From: Zobellella endophytica
GTDB taxonomy: Bacteria; Pseudomonadota; Gammaproteobacteria; Enterobacterales; Aeromonadaceae
Direction of reading: 5' to 3'
DNA: 64,000 bases
Assembly (NCBI RefSeq): GCF_003012775.1
Contig: NZ_PXYG01000001.1
Span: 620,001-684,000, forward strand
The position numbers and the translations under genes are program-made. Below the pieces are notes generated by a model. The model worked only from the letters and a program-made list of their open reading frames with translations. It did no database searches and was not told where the DNA came from. This document shows, one piece after another, positions 45,404 through 54,353 of this stretch; position 1 is the stretch's first letter; each line of letters begins with the position of its first letter.

Positions 45404-46345
45404 ATGACCAAGTATTCCATGACCCGGGCTTTGCCGCGGGGAGAGGCCCCTGTCCGCGCCGGCGGCGGCCTGGCGGACCGGCTGCAGTGCTGGTTGCCCA
45501 GGCTGGTGCTGGGGCCGACCATGATCACCACCTTGCTGTTCGTGTACGGTTTCGTGGCCTGGACGGTGCTGCTGTCCTTCACCTCGTCCCGTTTCCTGCC
45601 CAAGTACGATTTCGTGGGCTGGCTGCAGTACCAGCGGCTGCTGGACAACGAACGCTGGAGCGTGGCCTCGCTCAATATCCTGATCTTCGGCGGGCTCTTT
45701 ATCCTGATCTGCCTCGCCATCGGGGTGTTGCTGGCGGTGCTGCTGGATCAGCAGATCCGCGCCGAGGGCGCCATCCGTACCGTCTTCCTCTATCCCATGG
45801 CGCTGTCCTTCATCGTCACCGGCACCGCCTGGAAGTGGATCCTCAACCCCGGCCTGGGGCTGGAGAAGCTGGTGCGGGACTGGGGTGTCGAGTCCTTCAC
45901 CTTCGACTGGCTGGTCAACCCGGACCTGGCCATCTACACCCTGGTGATCGCCGCGGTGTGGCAGTCGTCGGGGTTCGTGATGGCGCTGTTCCTGGCCGGC
46001 CTGCGCGGGGTGGACAACGACATCATCAAGGCGGCCCAGCTCGACGGCGCCGGCCTGTTCACCATCTACCGGCGCATCATACTGCCCTATCTGCGGCCGG
46101 TGTTTTTCAGCGCCTTTATCATCCTCTCCCATATCGCCATCAAGAGCTTCGATCTGGTGATGGCGCTGACCGGCGGCGGCCCCGGCTATGCCACCGATCT
46201 GCCGGCCACCTTTATGTACACCACCGCCTTCAGCCGCGGCCAGATGGGCCTGGGCTCGGCCAGCGCGGTGATGATGCTGGGGGTAGTGCTGGCCATTTTG
46301 ATCCCCTACCTGTATTCCGAGCTGAGAGGTAAGCGTCATGGTTAA
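45404..46345 (+). CDS. gtsB: Sugar ABC transporter permease GtsB
   Basis: A 313-residue MalF-type permease. Six transmembrane helices are visible, starting MITTLLFVYGFVAWTVLLSF, and the EAA loop that contacts the ATPase is IIKAAQLDGAGLFTIYRRII. The start ATG lies behind AGGGA; an upstream ATG would add 18 residues overlapping the hairpin. The stop overlaps gtsC by 8 bp, so both permease subunits are translationally coupled. Confidence 0.9.
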   Translation: MTKYSMTRALPRGEAPVRAGGGLADRLQCWLPRLVLGPTMITTLLFVYGFVAWTVLLSFTSSRFLPKYDFVGWLQYQRLLDNERWSVASLNILIFGGLFILICLAIGVLLAVLLDQQIRAEGAIRTVFLYPMALSFIVTGTAWKWILNPGLGLEKLVRDWGVESFTFDWLVNPDLAIYTLVIAAVWQSSGFVMALFLAGLRGVDNDIIKAAQLDGAGLFTIYRRIILPYLRPVFFSAFIILSHIAIKSFDLVMALTGGGPGYATDLPATFMYTTAFSRGQMGLGSASAVMMLGVVLAILIPYLYSELRGKRHG

Positions 46346-47201
46346 ATCTGCGGCCAATCCGCTGGGGCGCGTGCTGCTGTACGGCGTGCTGGGACTGGCG
46401 GTGCTGTTCTACCTGCTGCCGTTGCTGGTGATGGTGTTCACTTCCTTCAAGAGCATGGCCGACATCCGCGGCGGCAACCTGCTGGCGCTGCCGGAGCTGT
46501 GGGTGCTGGAGGCCTGGAGCAGGGCCTGGGGCAGCGCCTGCACCGGGGTGAGCTGCGAGGGGGTACAGCCCTATTTCTGGAATTCCTTCGCCATCACGGT
46601 GCCGGCGGTGCTGATCTCTACCCTGCTCGGCTCCCTCAACGGCTATGTGCTGACCAAGTGGCGTTTCCGGGGCTCGGAGCTGTTTTTCGGTGCCATGCTG
46701 CTGGGCTGCTTCATCCCCTTCCAGGTGGTGATACTGCCGATGGCCCAGACCCTGGGCTGGCTGGGCCTGGCCAACACCATTCCGGGCCTGGTGTTCGTGC
46801 ACGTGGTCTACGGCATGGCCTTTACCACCCTGTTTTTCCGCAATTTCTACGTGGCGGTGCCGACCGAGCTGGTGAGTGCGGCGCGCATCGACGGGGCCGG
46901 TTTCTTCCGTATCTACTGGTGCATCATTCTGCCGGTGTCGGCGCCCATCTTCGTGGTGACCATCATCTGGCAGTTCACCCAGGTATGGAACGATTTCCTG
47001 TTCGGGGTGGTGTATTCCGGCGGGGATACCCAGCCGGTCACGGTGGCGCTGAACAACCTGGTGAACAGTTCGACCGGGGTGAAGGAGTACAACGTGGACA
47101 TGGCGGCGGCGATGATAGCGGCGCTGCCGACCCTGCTGGTGTATGTGCTGGCGGGCAAGTATTTCGTGCGCGGCCTGACCGCCGGCGCGGTGAAGGGATG
47201 A
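46338..47201 (+). CDS. gtsC: Sugar ABC transporter permease GtsC
   Basis: A 287-residue MalG-type permease. Predicted helices begin LLYGVLGLAVLFYLLPLLVM; the EAA loop is LVSAARIDGAGFFRIYWCII. A short Cys-containing periplasmic loop (SACTGVSCEG) may form a disulfide. It overlaps the end of gtsB by 8 bp, behind GAGAGG. It is followed by a MITE-like element, and then the ATPase gene. Confidence 0.9.
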   Translation: MVKSAANPLGRVLLYGVLGLAVLFYLLPLLVMVFTSFKSMADIRGGNLLALPELWVLEAWSRAWGSACTGVSCEGVQPYFWNSFAITVPAVLISTLLGSLNGYVLTKWRFRGSELFFGAMLLGCFIPFQVVILPMAQTLGWLGLANTIPGLVFVHVVYGMAFTTLFFRNFYVAVPTELVSAARIDGAGFFRIYWCIILPVSAPIFVVTIIWQFTQVWNDFLFGVVYSGGDTQPVTVALNNLVNSSTGVKEYNVDMAAAMIAALPTLLVYVLAGKYFVRGLTAGAVKG

Positions 47202-47241
47202 TGAAGCGGCATGGGTGGCAGGGAATGGCGGCGCACCGTCC

Positions 47242-47419
47242 AAAGGGACAACTCCGCCGACACGCCGTAAGACATGACACTCGCTGTTTCAGCCTGCTGC
47301 GAACATTCACCGGATGTTCGGTCAGTCTGAAACGGCTCGTCACGGCGAGGCAAGCTCGCCCCATGGGGGCTCGGACATGCCATCCCTGGCATGTCACGGT
47401 CGGCGGAGCCGCTCCCTTT
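47242..47419. repeat. MITE-like element with terminal inverted repeats, copy 2 (inverted)
   Basis: A 178-bp element in opposite orientation to the copy at 25.3 kb. Ends are AAAGGGACAACTCCGCCGAC and, inverted, GTCGGCGGAGCCGCTCCCTTT. The same hairpins recur: GACATGCCA..TGGCATGTC, GGCGAGG-CAAGC-TCGCC and a large one with arms CTGTTTCAGCCTG and CAGTCTGAAACGG around GAACATTC..GGATGTTC. It separates the permease gene gtsC from the ATPase gene gtsD within the operon. Confidence 0.85.
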
Positions 47420-47489
47420 GACCGTCACCCGACTAGGGCGTTGTCTGTCCACCATGGCGACGCGGCAATATATTGAAGAGGACGCCATC

Positions 47490-48605
47490 ATGGCAGCATT
47501 GGCAATTGAGAACGTAAAGAAAAGCTTTGGCGATACCCAGGTGCTCAAGGGCATCGATATCGACATCAAGGACGGGGAGTTCCTGATCCTGGTGGGACCT
47601 TCCGGCTGCGGCAAGTCGACCCTGATGAACGCCATCGCCGGGCTGGAGGAGGTGACCTCCGGCGATATCCGTATCGGCGAGCGGGTGGTCACCGGGCTGC
47701 AACCCAAGGACAGGGACATCGCCATGGTGTTCCAGTCCTATGCGCTCTACCCGAGCATGACGGTGCGCGACAATATCGCCTTCGGCCTGGAGATCCGCAA
47801 GGTGCCCAGGGCCGAGCGGGAGCAGGAAGTGCAGCGGGTGGCGGAGTTGTTGCAGATAAGCCACCTATTGGACCGCAAGCCGTCCCAGCTCAGCGGCGGC
47901 CAGCGCCAGCGGGTGGCCATGGGGCGGGCGCTGGCGCGCCGGCCCAAGATTTACCTGTTCGACGAGCCGCTCAGCAACCTGGACGCCAAGCTGCGGGTGG
48001 AGATGCGTACCGAGATCAAGAAGCTGCACCAGCGCCTGGGCACTACCATCGTCTATGTGACCCACGATCAGATAGAGGCGATGACCCTGGCGGATCGCAT
48101 CGCGGTGATGAAGGACGGCATCGTCCAGCAGTTCGGCACGCCGCGGGAAATCTACGAGAACCCGGTGAACATGTTTGTGGCCGGCTTTATGGGCTCGCCG
48201 GCGATGAACTTCCTGCGCGGCGAGCTGGTGGCGGGCGAGCAGGGGCTGGGGGTGCAGGTGCTCAACGGCGACGGCGAGGTCTTCGTCTTCCCCCTGGGGC
48301 CAGATACCCAGGGCTTGACCGGCCGGCTGGGCCAGGAGGTGGTGCTGGGCATCCGTCCCGAGCACCTGACCCAGGTGATCCCCCATCAGCAAGGGCTGGC
48401 GCAGGTGTGCCGCTTTCGGGCACGGCTGGAAGTGGTGGAGCCGACCGGGCCCGATACCCTGGTGGAGGTGCAGCTCAACGGCCAGGGCATCAACTGCCGG
48501 GTGCACCCGGCCGAAGCGGGCCGGGCCGGCGAGAGCATGGCGCTGATGGCGGACATGGGCAAGGCGGTGCTGTTTGACCCGGCGACCGGGCAACGGTTGC
48601 TGTAA
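47490..48605 (+). CDS. gtsD: Sugar ABC transporter ATPase GtsD (UgpC/MalK family)
   Basis: A 371-residue ABC ATPase: Walker A VGPSGCGKST, signature QLSGGQRQRVAMGRALA, Walker B KIYLFDEPLSNLDAK, and H loop VYVTHDQIEAM. A C-terminal TOBE/OB domain (VVLGIRPEHLTQV) as in MalK/UgpC may receive regulatory signals. The start MAALAIENVKKSFG follows GAGG; upstream ATG codons in frame would read into the preceding repeat. Part of the glk-gts locus. A terminator follows. Confidence 0.92.
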   Translation: MAALAIENVKKSFGDTQVLKGIDIDIKDGEFLILVGPSGCGKSTLMNAIAGLEEVTSGDIRIGERVVTGLQPKDRDIAMVFQSYALYPSMTVRDNIAFGLEIRKVPRAEREQEVQRVAELLQISHLLDRKPSQLSGGQRQRVAMGRALARRPKIYLFDEPLSNLDAKLRVEMRTEIKKLHQRLGTTIVYVTHDQIEAMTLADRIAVMKDGIVQQFGTPREIYENPVNMFVAGFMGSPAMNFLRGELVAGEQGLGVQVLNGDGEVFVFPLGPDTQGLTGRLGQEVVLGIRPEHLTQVIPHQQGLAQVCRFRARLEVVEPTGPDTLVEVQLNGQGINCRVHPAEAGRAGESMALMADMGKAVLFDPATGQRLL

Positions 48606-48634
48606 GTCCTTCGGCGCATCTAATCCCCTTTACG

Positions 48635-48668
48635 GCCCGGGCCGGCGTTTCGCCGACCCGGGCTTTTT
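48635..48668 (+). terminator. Terminator after the gts operon
   Basis: A 13-bp stem GCCCGGGCCGGCG and CGCCGACCCGGGC (one mismatch), loop TTT, followed by five T. It closes the glucose transporter operon before mrp. Confidence 0.88.
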
Positions 48669-48708
48669 GGTAGAGTGCGGGGCGGACTCTCTATTCAGGC
48701 GAAACAGC

Positions 48709-49782
48709 ATGAACAACGAACAGATTAGCGCCCGGCTCGCGCAATTCAGGCCGCCGCACTGGGCCCAGGATCCGGTCAGCGCCGGTTTTGTCCGCGCCAT
48801 CGGGATGGAGCGGGACGAGCTGGTGATCCGGCTGGTGCTGCCCTTCGCCGACCTGGCGGTGGCCGAGAGCCTCAAGACCCTGGATCTGGAGCTGTGTCAG
48901 CTCAGCGGCGCCAGGGCGGTGCGCTGGCAACTGGCGCTCGACGTCGCCACCCTGGCCCGGGCCAACGAGGCCCAGGGCGTGGCCGGGGTGCGCAATATCA
49001 TCGCCGTCTCATCCGGCAAGGGCGGGGTGGGCAAGTCCACCACTGCAGTCAACCTGGCGCTGGCGCTCAAGCGCCAGGGCGCCCGGGTCGGCATCCTGGA
49101 TGCGGACGTTTACGGACCTTCCATCCCGCTGATGCTGGGGGTGGCCGACGCCCGTCCGGAAAGCGACGACGGCAAAACCATGAGCCCCATCGAAGCCTAT
49201 GGCCTCAAGGCCAACAGCATCGGCTTCCTGGTGGGAGCGGACGACGCCACCATCTGGCGGGGGCCCATGGCCAGCAAGGCGCTGGCGCAGATCCTGCGCG
49301 AGACCCGCTGGGGCGAGCTCGACTACCTGGTGGTGGACCTGCCCCCGGGCACCGGCGACATCCAGATCACCATCGCCCAGCAGGTGCCCACCACCGGCGC
49401 CCTGGTGGTGACCACGCCGCAAAACGTGGCGCTGGCCGATGCGGTCAAGGGCATCAGCATGTTCCGCAAGGTCAATATCCCGGTGCTGGGGGTGATCGAG
49501 AACATGAGCTACCACCAGTGCAGCCAGTGCGGCCACCAGGAAGCCCTGTTCGGCGAAGGGGGCGGCCTGCGGGTCTCGGTGGAACACCAGGTACCGCTGC
49601 TCGGCCAGCTGCCGCTGGATGTCAATATCTGTCGCCACATGGATAACGGTACCCCCACGGTGGAGGCGCTGCCCGAAGGCCATATCACCAAGGCCTATCT
49701 GGATATCGCCGCCCGGGTCGCCGCCGGCCTGTATTTCACCGGTACCCCCATTCCCACCAGCCTCTATACCCGGTCGGTGTGA
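48709..49782 (+). CDS. mrp: Iron-sulfur cluster carrier/P-loop ATPase Mrp (ApbC)
   Basis: A 357-residue P-loop NTPase carrying iron-sulfur clusters to target proteins. An N-terminal DUF59-like segment of about 80 residues (incomplete in its Cys motif) precedes the deviant Walker A SSGKGGVGKSTTAVNLALAL, then DADVYGPSIPLMLG, VVDLPPGTGDIQIT and the metal-binding pair CSQC in YHQCSQCGHQEALFGEGGG. The start MNNEQISARLAQF has a weak AGG site. In many gammaproteobacteria mrp is divergent from metG; here they are separated by the glucose locus. Confidence 0.94.
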   Translation: MNNEQISARLAQFRPPHWAQDPVSAGFVRAIGMERDELVIRLVLPFADLAVAESLKTLDLELCQLSGARAVRWQLALDVATLARANEAQGVAGVRNIIAVSSGKGGVGKSTTAVNLALALKRQGARVGILDADVYGPSIPLMLGVADARPESDDGKTMSPIEAYGLKANSIGFLVGADDATIWRGPMASKALAQILRETRWGELDYLVVDLPPGTGDIQITIAQQVPTTGALVVTTPQNVALADAVKGISMFRKVNIPVLGVIENMSYHQCSQCGHQEALFGEGGGLRVSVEHQVPLLGQLPLDVNICRHMDNGTPTVEALPEGHITKAYLDIAARVAAGLYFTGTPIPTSLYTRSV

Positions 49783-49809
49783 TGCTCTTTTCCCTTTTCA
49801 GGTAACACT

Positions 49810-50451
49810 ATGTCAGAACAGCGCAGCTGCGTGATCATCGGCATCGCCGGTGCGTCCGCCTCGGGCAAGAGCTTGATTGCCCAGACCATTTACAACGAGC
49901 TGATGGCGGAGCTGGATGCCGCCGAAATCGGGGTGATCAGCGAGGACTGCTATTACCGCGACCAGGGCCACCTGACCATGGAAGAGCGGATAAAGACCAA
50001 CTACGACCATCCCCGCGCGCTGGATCACGAGCTGCTGGCTGAGCAGCTGCGCGCCCTCAGCCGGGGAGAGGCGGTGGATATCCCCCAGTATTCCTACGTG
50101 GCCCATACCCGCACCTCCGAGACCATCCACTTCCTGCCGAAGAAGGTGATCATCCTCGAGGGCATACTGCTGCTCACGGATCCGCTGCTGCGCGAGCTGA
50201 TGGATGCCTCCATCTTTATGGATACGCCCCTGGACATCTGTCTTATCCGCCGGCTGCAGCGGGACGTGGAAGAGCGCGGCCGTTCCATGGACTCGGTATT
50301 GCAACAGTACCGGGACACGGTGCGGCCCATGTTCCTGCAGTTTATCGAACCGTCCAAGCAGCATGCGGATATCATAGTGCCGCGAGGCGGCAGGAACCGC
50401 ATCGCCACCGACATGATCAAGTCGCGTATTCGCCATTTGCTGCTGGATTAA
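49810..50451 (+). CDS. udk: Uridine kinase Udk
   Basis: A 213-residue kinase phosphorylating uridine and cytidine (E. coli Udk is also 213). P-loop [14 protein letters not shown], then [37 protein letters not shown] and [14 protein letters not shown], all family motifs. Ribosome site CAGGTAA. It lies in the conserved order udk-dcd-asmA, with dcd 21 bp downstream. Confidence 0.96.
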   Translation: MSEQRSCVIIGIAGASASGKSLIAQTIYNELMAELDAAEIGVISEDCYYRDQGHLTMEERIKTNYDHPRALDHELLAEQLRALSRGEAVDIPQYSYVAHTRTSETIHFLPKKVIILEGILLLTDPLLRELMDASIFMDTPLDICLIRRLQRDVEERGRSMDSVLQQYRDTVRPMFLQFIEPSKQHADIIVPRGGRNRIATDMIKSRIRHLLLD

Positions 50452-50472
50452 TCACCAATTTAAGGAGTTGTC

Positions 50473-51054
50473 ATGCGTCTTTGCGATCGGGATATCAAAC
50501 GCCATCTGGCCGAGGGGCGGATCCGTATCGTGCCCGAGCCGCTGCCCGAGCGGATCAGCGGGGTCAGTGTGGATGTGCTGCTGGGCAACGAGTTCCGGGT
50601 GTTCCAGGATCATACCGCCCCCTACATCGACCTGAGCGGCCCCAGCGCCCAGGTCTCCGAAGCCATCAATCGGGTGATGAGCGACGAGATTTTCATCAAC
50701 GACGGCGATGCTTTCTTCCTGCACCCGGGGGAATTGGCCTTGGCGGTAACGCACGAGTCCGTTACCCTGCCGGATGACATCGTCGGCTGGCTGGACGGCC
50801 GCTCTTCCCTGGCGCGCCTCGGGCTGATGGTGCACGTCACCGCCCACCGCATCGATCCGGGCTGGTCCGGGCGCATCGTGCTGGAGTTCTACAACAGCGG
50901 CAAGCTGCCGCTGGCGCTGCGGCCCAAGATGGTGATCGGCGCGCTCAATTTCGAAACCATGTCGGGGCCGGCGGAGCGACCCTACATGAGCCGGGCCAGT
51001 GCCAAGTACAAGGCCCAGCGGGGAGCGGATGCCAGCCGTATCAATCAGGACTGA
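50473..51054 (+). CDS. dcd: dCTP deaminase Dcd
   Basis: A 193-residue trimeric enzyme deaminating dCTP to dUTP, the same length as E. coli Dcd. The active-site segment [20 protein letters not shown] and the C-terminal lid [17 protein letters not shown] are conserved. Ribosome site AAGGAG 6 bp before the ATG. Part of udk-dcd-asmA. Confidence 0.97.
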   Translation: MRLCDRDIKRHLAEGRIRIVPEPLPERISGVSVDVLLGNEFRVFQDHTAPYIDLSGPSAQVSEAINRVMSDEIFINDGDAFFLHPGELALAVTHESVTLPDDIVGWLDGRSSLARLGLMVHVTAHRIDPGWSGRIVLEFYNSGKLPLALRPKMVIGALNFETMSGPAERPYMSRASAKYKAQRGADASRINQD

Positions 51055-51075
51055 TAATCCAACGGGATAACAACA

Positions 51076-52989
51076 ATGAAAAAACTGCTCTATGTGATCG
51101 CGGCGCTGTTGCTGCTGGTGGTGGCGGGCCTGCTGGTGATGACCCAACTGGTGGACACCGAACGGGTCAAACGGGTGATGATCGAGCAGACCCGGGAGAA
51201 AACCGGCCGTACCCTGGTGATCGACGGCGACCTGAGCTGGCGCTTCTTTCCCTCCCTCGGCTTTACCCTGGGACGAACCGCCCTGCTCAACCCACCCGGC
51301 TTTGCCGAGGGGGCGACTCTGTCGATCGGCGAGGTCAGCCTGGATGTGGCGCTGCGACCGCTGTTCGACCACCGGCTGGAGATCGGCGAGGCCGTGCTCA
51401 GCAATGCCCGCCTGCACCTGATCACCCGGGCCGACGGGGTGTCCAATATCGACGATCTGCGGGCGCTGTCGGCCGCCGGCGAGCCGGCCGGGGACGCGGA
51501 TGAGCAAGCGGCCGCCGGCGAGCAGGACGAGCGGCCGCCGATGAGCTTCAGCCTGGCGGGCATCCGGGTGGCGGACGCGGAGGTGGTGCTCCAGAACGAA
51601 GCCAGCAACACCCTGACCCGGGTGAACAAGGTCAACCTCGAACTGGCCGCCTTCGCCCCCGGCCAGGCCGTGCCGTTGCGCCTGTCCGGCAACCTGTTCC
51701 GGGACGACGTACAGGCCAACATCGGCGGCGAAGGCCGGCTGTGGCTGGCGCCGGAGTATGATCGGCTGCGCCTCGACGAGCTGGTGCTCAACGTCGGCGC
51801 CACCGGCCGGGCCATCCCCGGCAACAAGCAGCTGCAATTGCAGGGCAGCCTGGCCTACGATCTGGACCGCCGGCTGGCGCAGTTCAACCCGCTGGCGCTG
51901 CAGCTGGGCGCCCTGGACGTGACCGGCGAGCTGTCGCTGCGGCACCGGGACACCCCCGAAATCCGCTTTGCCCTGGCGACCGGGATGCTGGACGTGGATG
52001 CCCTGCTGGCCGAATGGCGCAGCACCCAGGGCGCCGCCGGCGAAGTGGTGTCCGGGGCCGAGGTGACGCTGCCGACGTCGGTGGCCGCGGCAGAGCCGGA
52101 TCTGTCCTGGCTCAGGGGGCTGGATGTGCAGGGCCGGCTGACGGCGGAGCAGGTACGGGCCCAGGGCATGGAGTTGGAGCAACTGACGATTTCGGTGCAA
52201 CTGGAGCAGGGCAAGCTGAGCCTGGACGACATCCAGGCGGCCCTGTACGAGGGACGAGTCGAGGCCAGCGGTGAACTCGACGTCAACAGCCGTCCGGCGC
52301 GCTTCAGCGTGCAAAAGCGGCTGACCGGCGTCAACGCCCGGAAGCTGCTGGATGACGCCATGGGGCTGGATTACCTGGAGGGCAGGGCGGATCTGACGGT
52401 GGCGCTGCAAGGTCGTGGCCTGTCGGCCGGCGCCATCAAGCGCAGCGTCAGCGGCAGCAGCCATCTCGAGGTGACCGACGGCGCCCTGCACGGGGTGAAC
52501 ATTCCGGCCATGATCCGCCGGGGCTATGCCCAGGTGAAGGGGCAGCCGCTGCCGGCGGAAGAGGCGGTGCAGAAAACCGATTTCAGCGCCCTGAACGCCG
52601 ACTTCGACATCGGCGACGGCAAAATCGGCACCGACAACCTGACCATGGCGTCTCCCTTGCTGCGCATCGAAGGCAAGGGGGAGGGCGACCTGCTCGACGA
52701 GTCGCTCGATGTGCTGCTCAACACCTCGGTGGTCGGCAGCCTCAAGGGGCAGGACGGGGAAGAGCTGACCGAGCTGAAGAACATCACCCTGCCGGTACGC
52801 ATCAGCGGCACCTACCAGGATCCCAGATACGGCCTGGACATGCAGCAGGTGTTCGATCGCTACCTGCGCGACAAGGTGGACCGGGAAGCGGAGCGGCTGC
52901 AGCAGCGGCTCAACGAAAAGCTGGGCGACGAGCTGGGCGACAAACTCCAGCAACGGCTGCCGGGCCTGCTGGACAAGCTGGGACTCTGA
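51076..52989 (+). CDS. asmA: AsmA family outer-membrane assembly protein
   Basis: A 637-residue AsmA-like protein (E. coli: 617). A single N-terminal membrane anchor (LLYVIAALLLLVVAGLLVM) is followed by LVIDGDLSWRFFPSLGFTLG, the conserved AsmA N-terminal repeat, and a beta-rich periplasmic body. The C-terminal part has the AsmA motif GLDMQQVFDRYLRDKV and a helix-rich tail (QQRLNEKLGDELGDKLQQRL). AsmA-like proteins form a hydrophobic groove that moves phospholipid toward the outer membrane. The position after dcd agrees with E. coli. Confidence 0.93.
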   Translation: MKKLLYVIAALLLLVVAGLLVMTQLVDTERVKRVMIEQTREKTGRTLVIDGDLSWRFFPSLGFTLGRTALLNPPGFAEGATLSIGEVSLDVALRPLFDHRLEIGEAVLSNARLHLITRADGVSNIDDLRALSAAGEPAGDADEQAAAGEQDERPPMSFSLAGIRVADAEVVLQNEASNTLTRVNKVNLELAAFAPGQAVPLRLSGNLFRDDVQANIGGEGRLWLAPEYDRLRLDELVLNVGATGRAIPGNKQLQLQGSLAYDLDRRLAQFNPLALQLGALDVTGELSLRHRDTPEIRFALATGMLDVDALLAEWRSTQGAAGEVVSGAEVTLPTSVAAAEPDLSWLRGLDVQGRLTAEQVRAQGMELEQLTISVQLEQGKLSLDDIQAALYEGRVEASGELDVNSRPARFSVQKRLTGVNARKLLDDAMGLDYLEGRADLTVALQGRGLSAGAIKRSVSGSSHLEVTDGALHGVNIPAMIRRGYAQVKGQPLPAEEAVQKTDFSALNADFDIGDGKIGTDNLTMASPLLRIEGKGEGDLLDESLDVLLNTSVVGSLKGQDGEELTELKNITLPVRISGTYQDPRYGLDMQQVFDRYLRDKVDREAERLQQRLNEKLGDELGDKLQQRLPGLLDKLGL

Positions 52990-53013
52990 ACGCCCGTCTT
53001 CCCGTCGGGCGGC

Positions 53014-53658
53014 TCAGGCCGCCCTGAAGGTCGCCAGCGCCTGGCGCTGCTCGGTCAGCACCCGCTGGCTGTGTTCCCGCCCCACCATCCGCGCTTGCCA
53101 GGCGCGCAGCCCCGGGTAGTCGGCGAGGGGATCCCAGCGGTACAGCTGTCGCGAGACCAGCTCGACCAGTCCCAGGCTGTGCAGCAGCACGATATCCGCG
53201 TAACTGAAACCGGCCCCGGCGAGCCAGGGGAAACCGTTGCTCAGCCTGGCCAGCGCCTTCATTCCCCGCTCCAGCTCGCTTTTCACCTGCCCATGGGCCT
53301 CGGCGGACAAGGGCGTGCCGAACAGCACATGGTCCAGGTGGCGCCGGGCCGGGGCATCCAGGTAGAGCTGGGCCATCAGTATCAGCTGGCGTACCCGGGC
53401 GCGTTCGAAGGGGGCGACCGGCATCAGCCGGGGCACCGGCCTTATCTCTTCCAGGTATTCCATGATCGCCAGGGATTCCGTCAGGTAGCCCTGCTCGGTC
53501 TGCAGCAGCGGTATCTTGCCCATGGGGCTGTGTGCCAGGAAGCCGGCCTGCTGGCCGGGAGGCTGGAACACCTCTTCGAAGGGCAGGCCCTTTTCCAGCA
53601 GGCTCTGTTTCACCATGTTGTAGTAGTTGCTGATGGCGACGCCATGCAGTTTCAACAT
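53014..53658 (-). CDS. Glutathione S-transferase-like protein
   Basis: A 214-residue GST-fold protein. The thioredoxin-like half starts MLKLHGVAISNYYNMVKQSL and has the glutathione-contacting HSPMGKIPLLQTEQGYLTES (cis-Pro plus the ES pair). The helical C-terminal half ends RQALATFRAA. The Ser/Asn near residue 10-11 could be the catalytic residue. The substrate is unknown. The start is the ATG after AGGAG with wide spacing; the open frame extends much further upstream over the neighbouring phosphatase gene but does not resemble a GST there. Converges with asmA. Confidence 0.85.
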   Translation of the reverse strand: MLKLHGVAISNYYNMVKQSLLEKGLPFEEVFQPPGQQAGFLAHSPMGKIPLLQTEQGYLTESLAIMEYLEEIRPVPRLMPVAPFERARVRQLILMAQLYLDAPARRHLDHVLFGTPLSAEAHGQVKSELERGMKALARLSNGFPWLAGAGFSYADIVLLHSLGLVELVSRQLYRWDPLADYPGLRAWQARMVGREHSQRVLTEQRQALATFRAA

Positions 53659-53826
53659 CTGGGCTGTGCTCCTGAATAATGAGTGGGTGGCAGCAACAGC
53701 ATGGTTCAGGCGCGGGAAATTCTCCAGACGGCGGTACTTGATTTGGCCGCTTTCTGCGCCAGAATGGTCTGCTGGCCGCAGGTACGGCGGCGGCCGTTGG
53801 AACCGTATTCGCAGGAGGAGTATATT

Positions 53827-54312
53827 TTGGGAGCCAAGCAGAGGGTTAGGGTGCTTTTTGTCTGCCTGGGCAATATCTGCCGTTCGCCCACCGCCGAGGC
53901 GGTATTCCGCCACAAGGCGAGCCTGTCCGGGGCGGAGATCGAGATCGATTCGGCCGGTACCACCAGCTATCACAGCGGTGCCTTGCCCGACAGCCGGGCC
54001 CGGGCGGCGGGGGAGGCCAGGGGCTATGATTTCGGCGGCATCCAGGCACGCAGGATCAGGTCGGAAGACTTTGTTGAATTCGACCTTATCCTGGCCGCCG
54101 ATCGCGGCAACCTGGCAGATTTAACGGCGCTGTGCCCGCCGGAGCACCGGCACAAGATCAAGCTGCTGCTCAGTTTTTCCACGGCGCAGGAGCTGGAGGT
54201 ACCGGATCCCTACTATGATGGCGAGCAGGGCTTTGAACATGTACTGGATTTGATTGAATCGGCTTGTGACGGCCTGCTCAACACCATCGGGGCACAAGGT
54301 CACCGGACATAA
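53827..54312 (+). CDS. Low-molecular-weight protein-tyrosine phosphatase
   Basis: A 161-residue phosphatase with the P-loop CLGNICRSPTAEAV (nucleophile Cys13, Arg19) and the general-acid loop VPDPYYDG near residue 127. The start is an unusual TTG: a strong AGGAGGAG lies 6 bp upstream and the protein then begins directly before VRVLFVCLGNICRS, as in this family. The nearest in-frame ATG is 63 bp further up, would add 21 residues and has no matching ribosome site. No capsule or Wzc kinase gene is nearby, so the target is unknown (it may be a housekeeping LMW-PTP). Confidence 0.9.
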   Translation: MGAKQRVRVLFVCLGNICRSPTAEAVFRHKASLSGAEIEIDSAGTTSYHSGALPDSRARAAGEARGYDFGGIQARRIRSEDFVEFDLILAADRGNLADLTALCPPEHRHKIKLLLSFSTAQELEVPDPYYDGEQGFEHVLDLIESACDGLLNTIGAQGHRT

Positions 54313-54337
54313 AAAAGGCTCCCGCGGGAGCCTTTTT
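54311..54337. terminator. Bidirectional terminator between phosphatase and rne
   Basis: AAAAAAGGCTCCC-GC-GGGAGCCTTTTT: a strong symmetric hairpin starting at the stop codon of the phosphatase gene, also properly placed to end rne transcripts on the opposite strand. Confidence 0.9.
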
Positions 54338-54353
54338 CCTGGTCGAGCCCTTG

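Noticed and set aside
50452-52953. An 833-codon minus-strand frame opposite dcd and asmA.
   Set aside because: The two plus-strand genes are clear orthologues in conserved order; the antisense translation is rich in His, Gln and Gly and has no family likeness.
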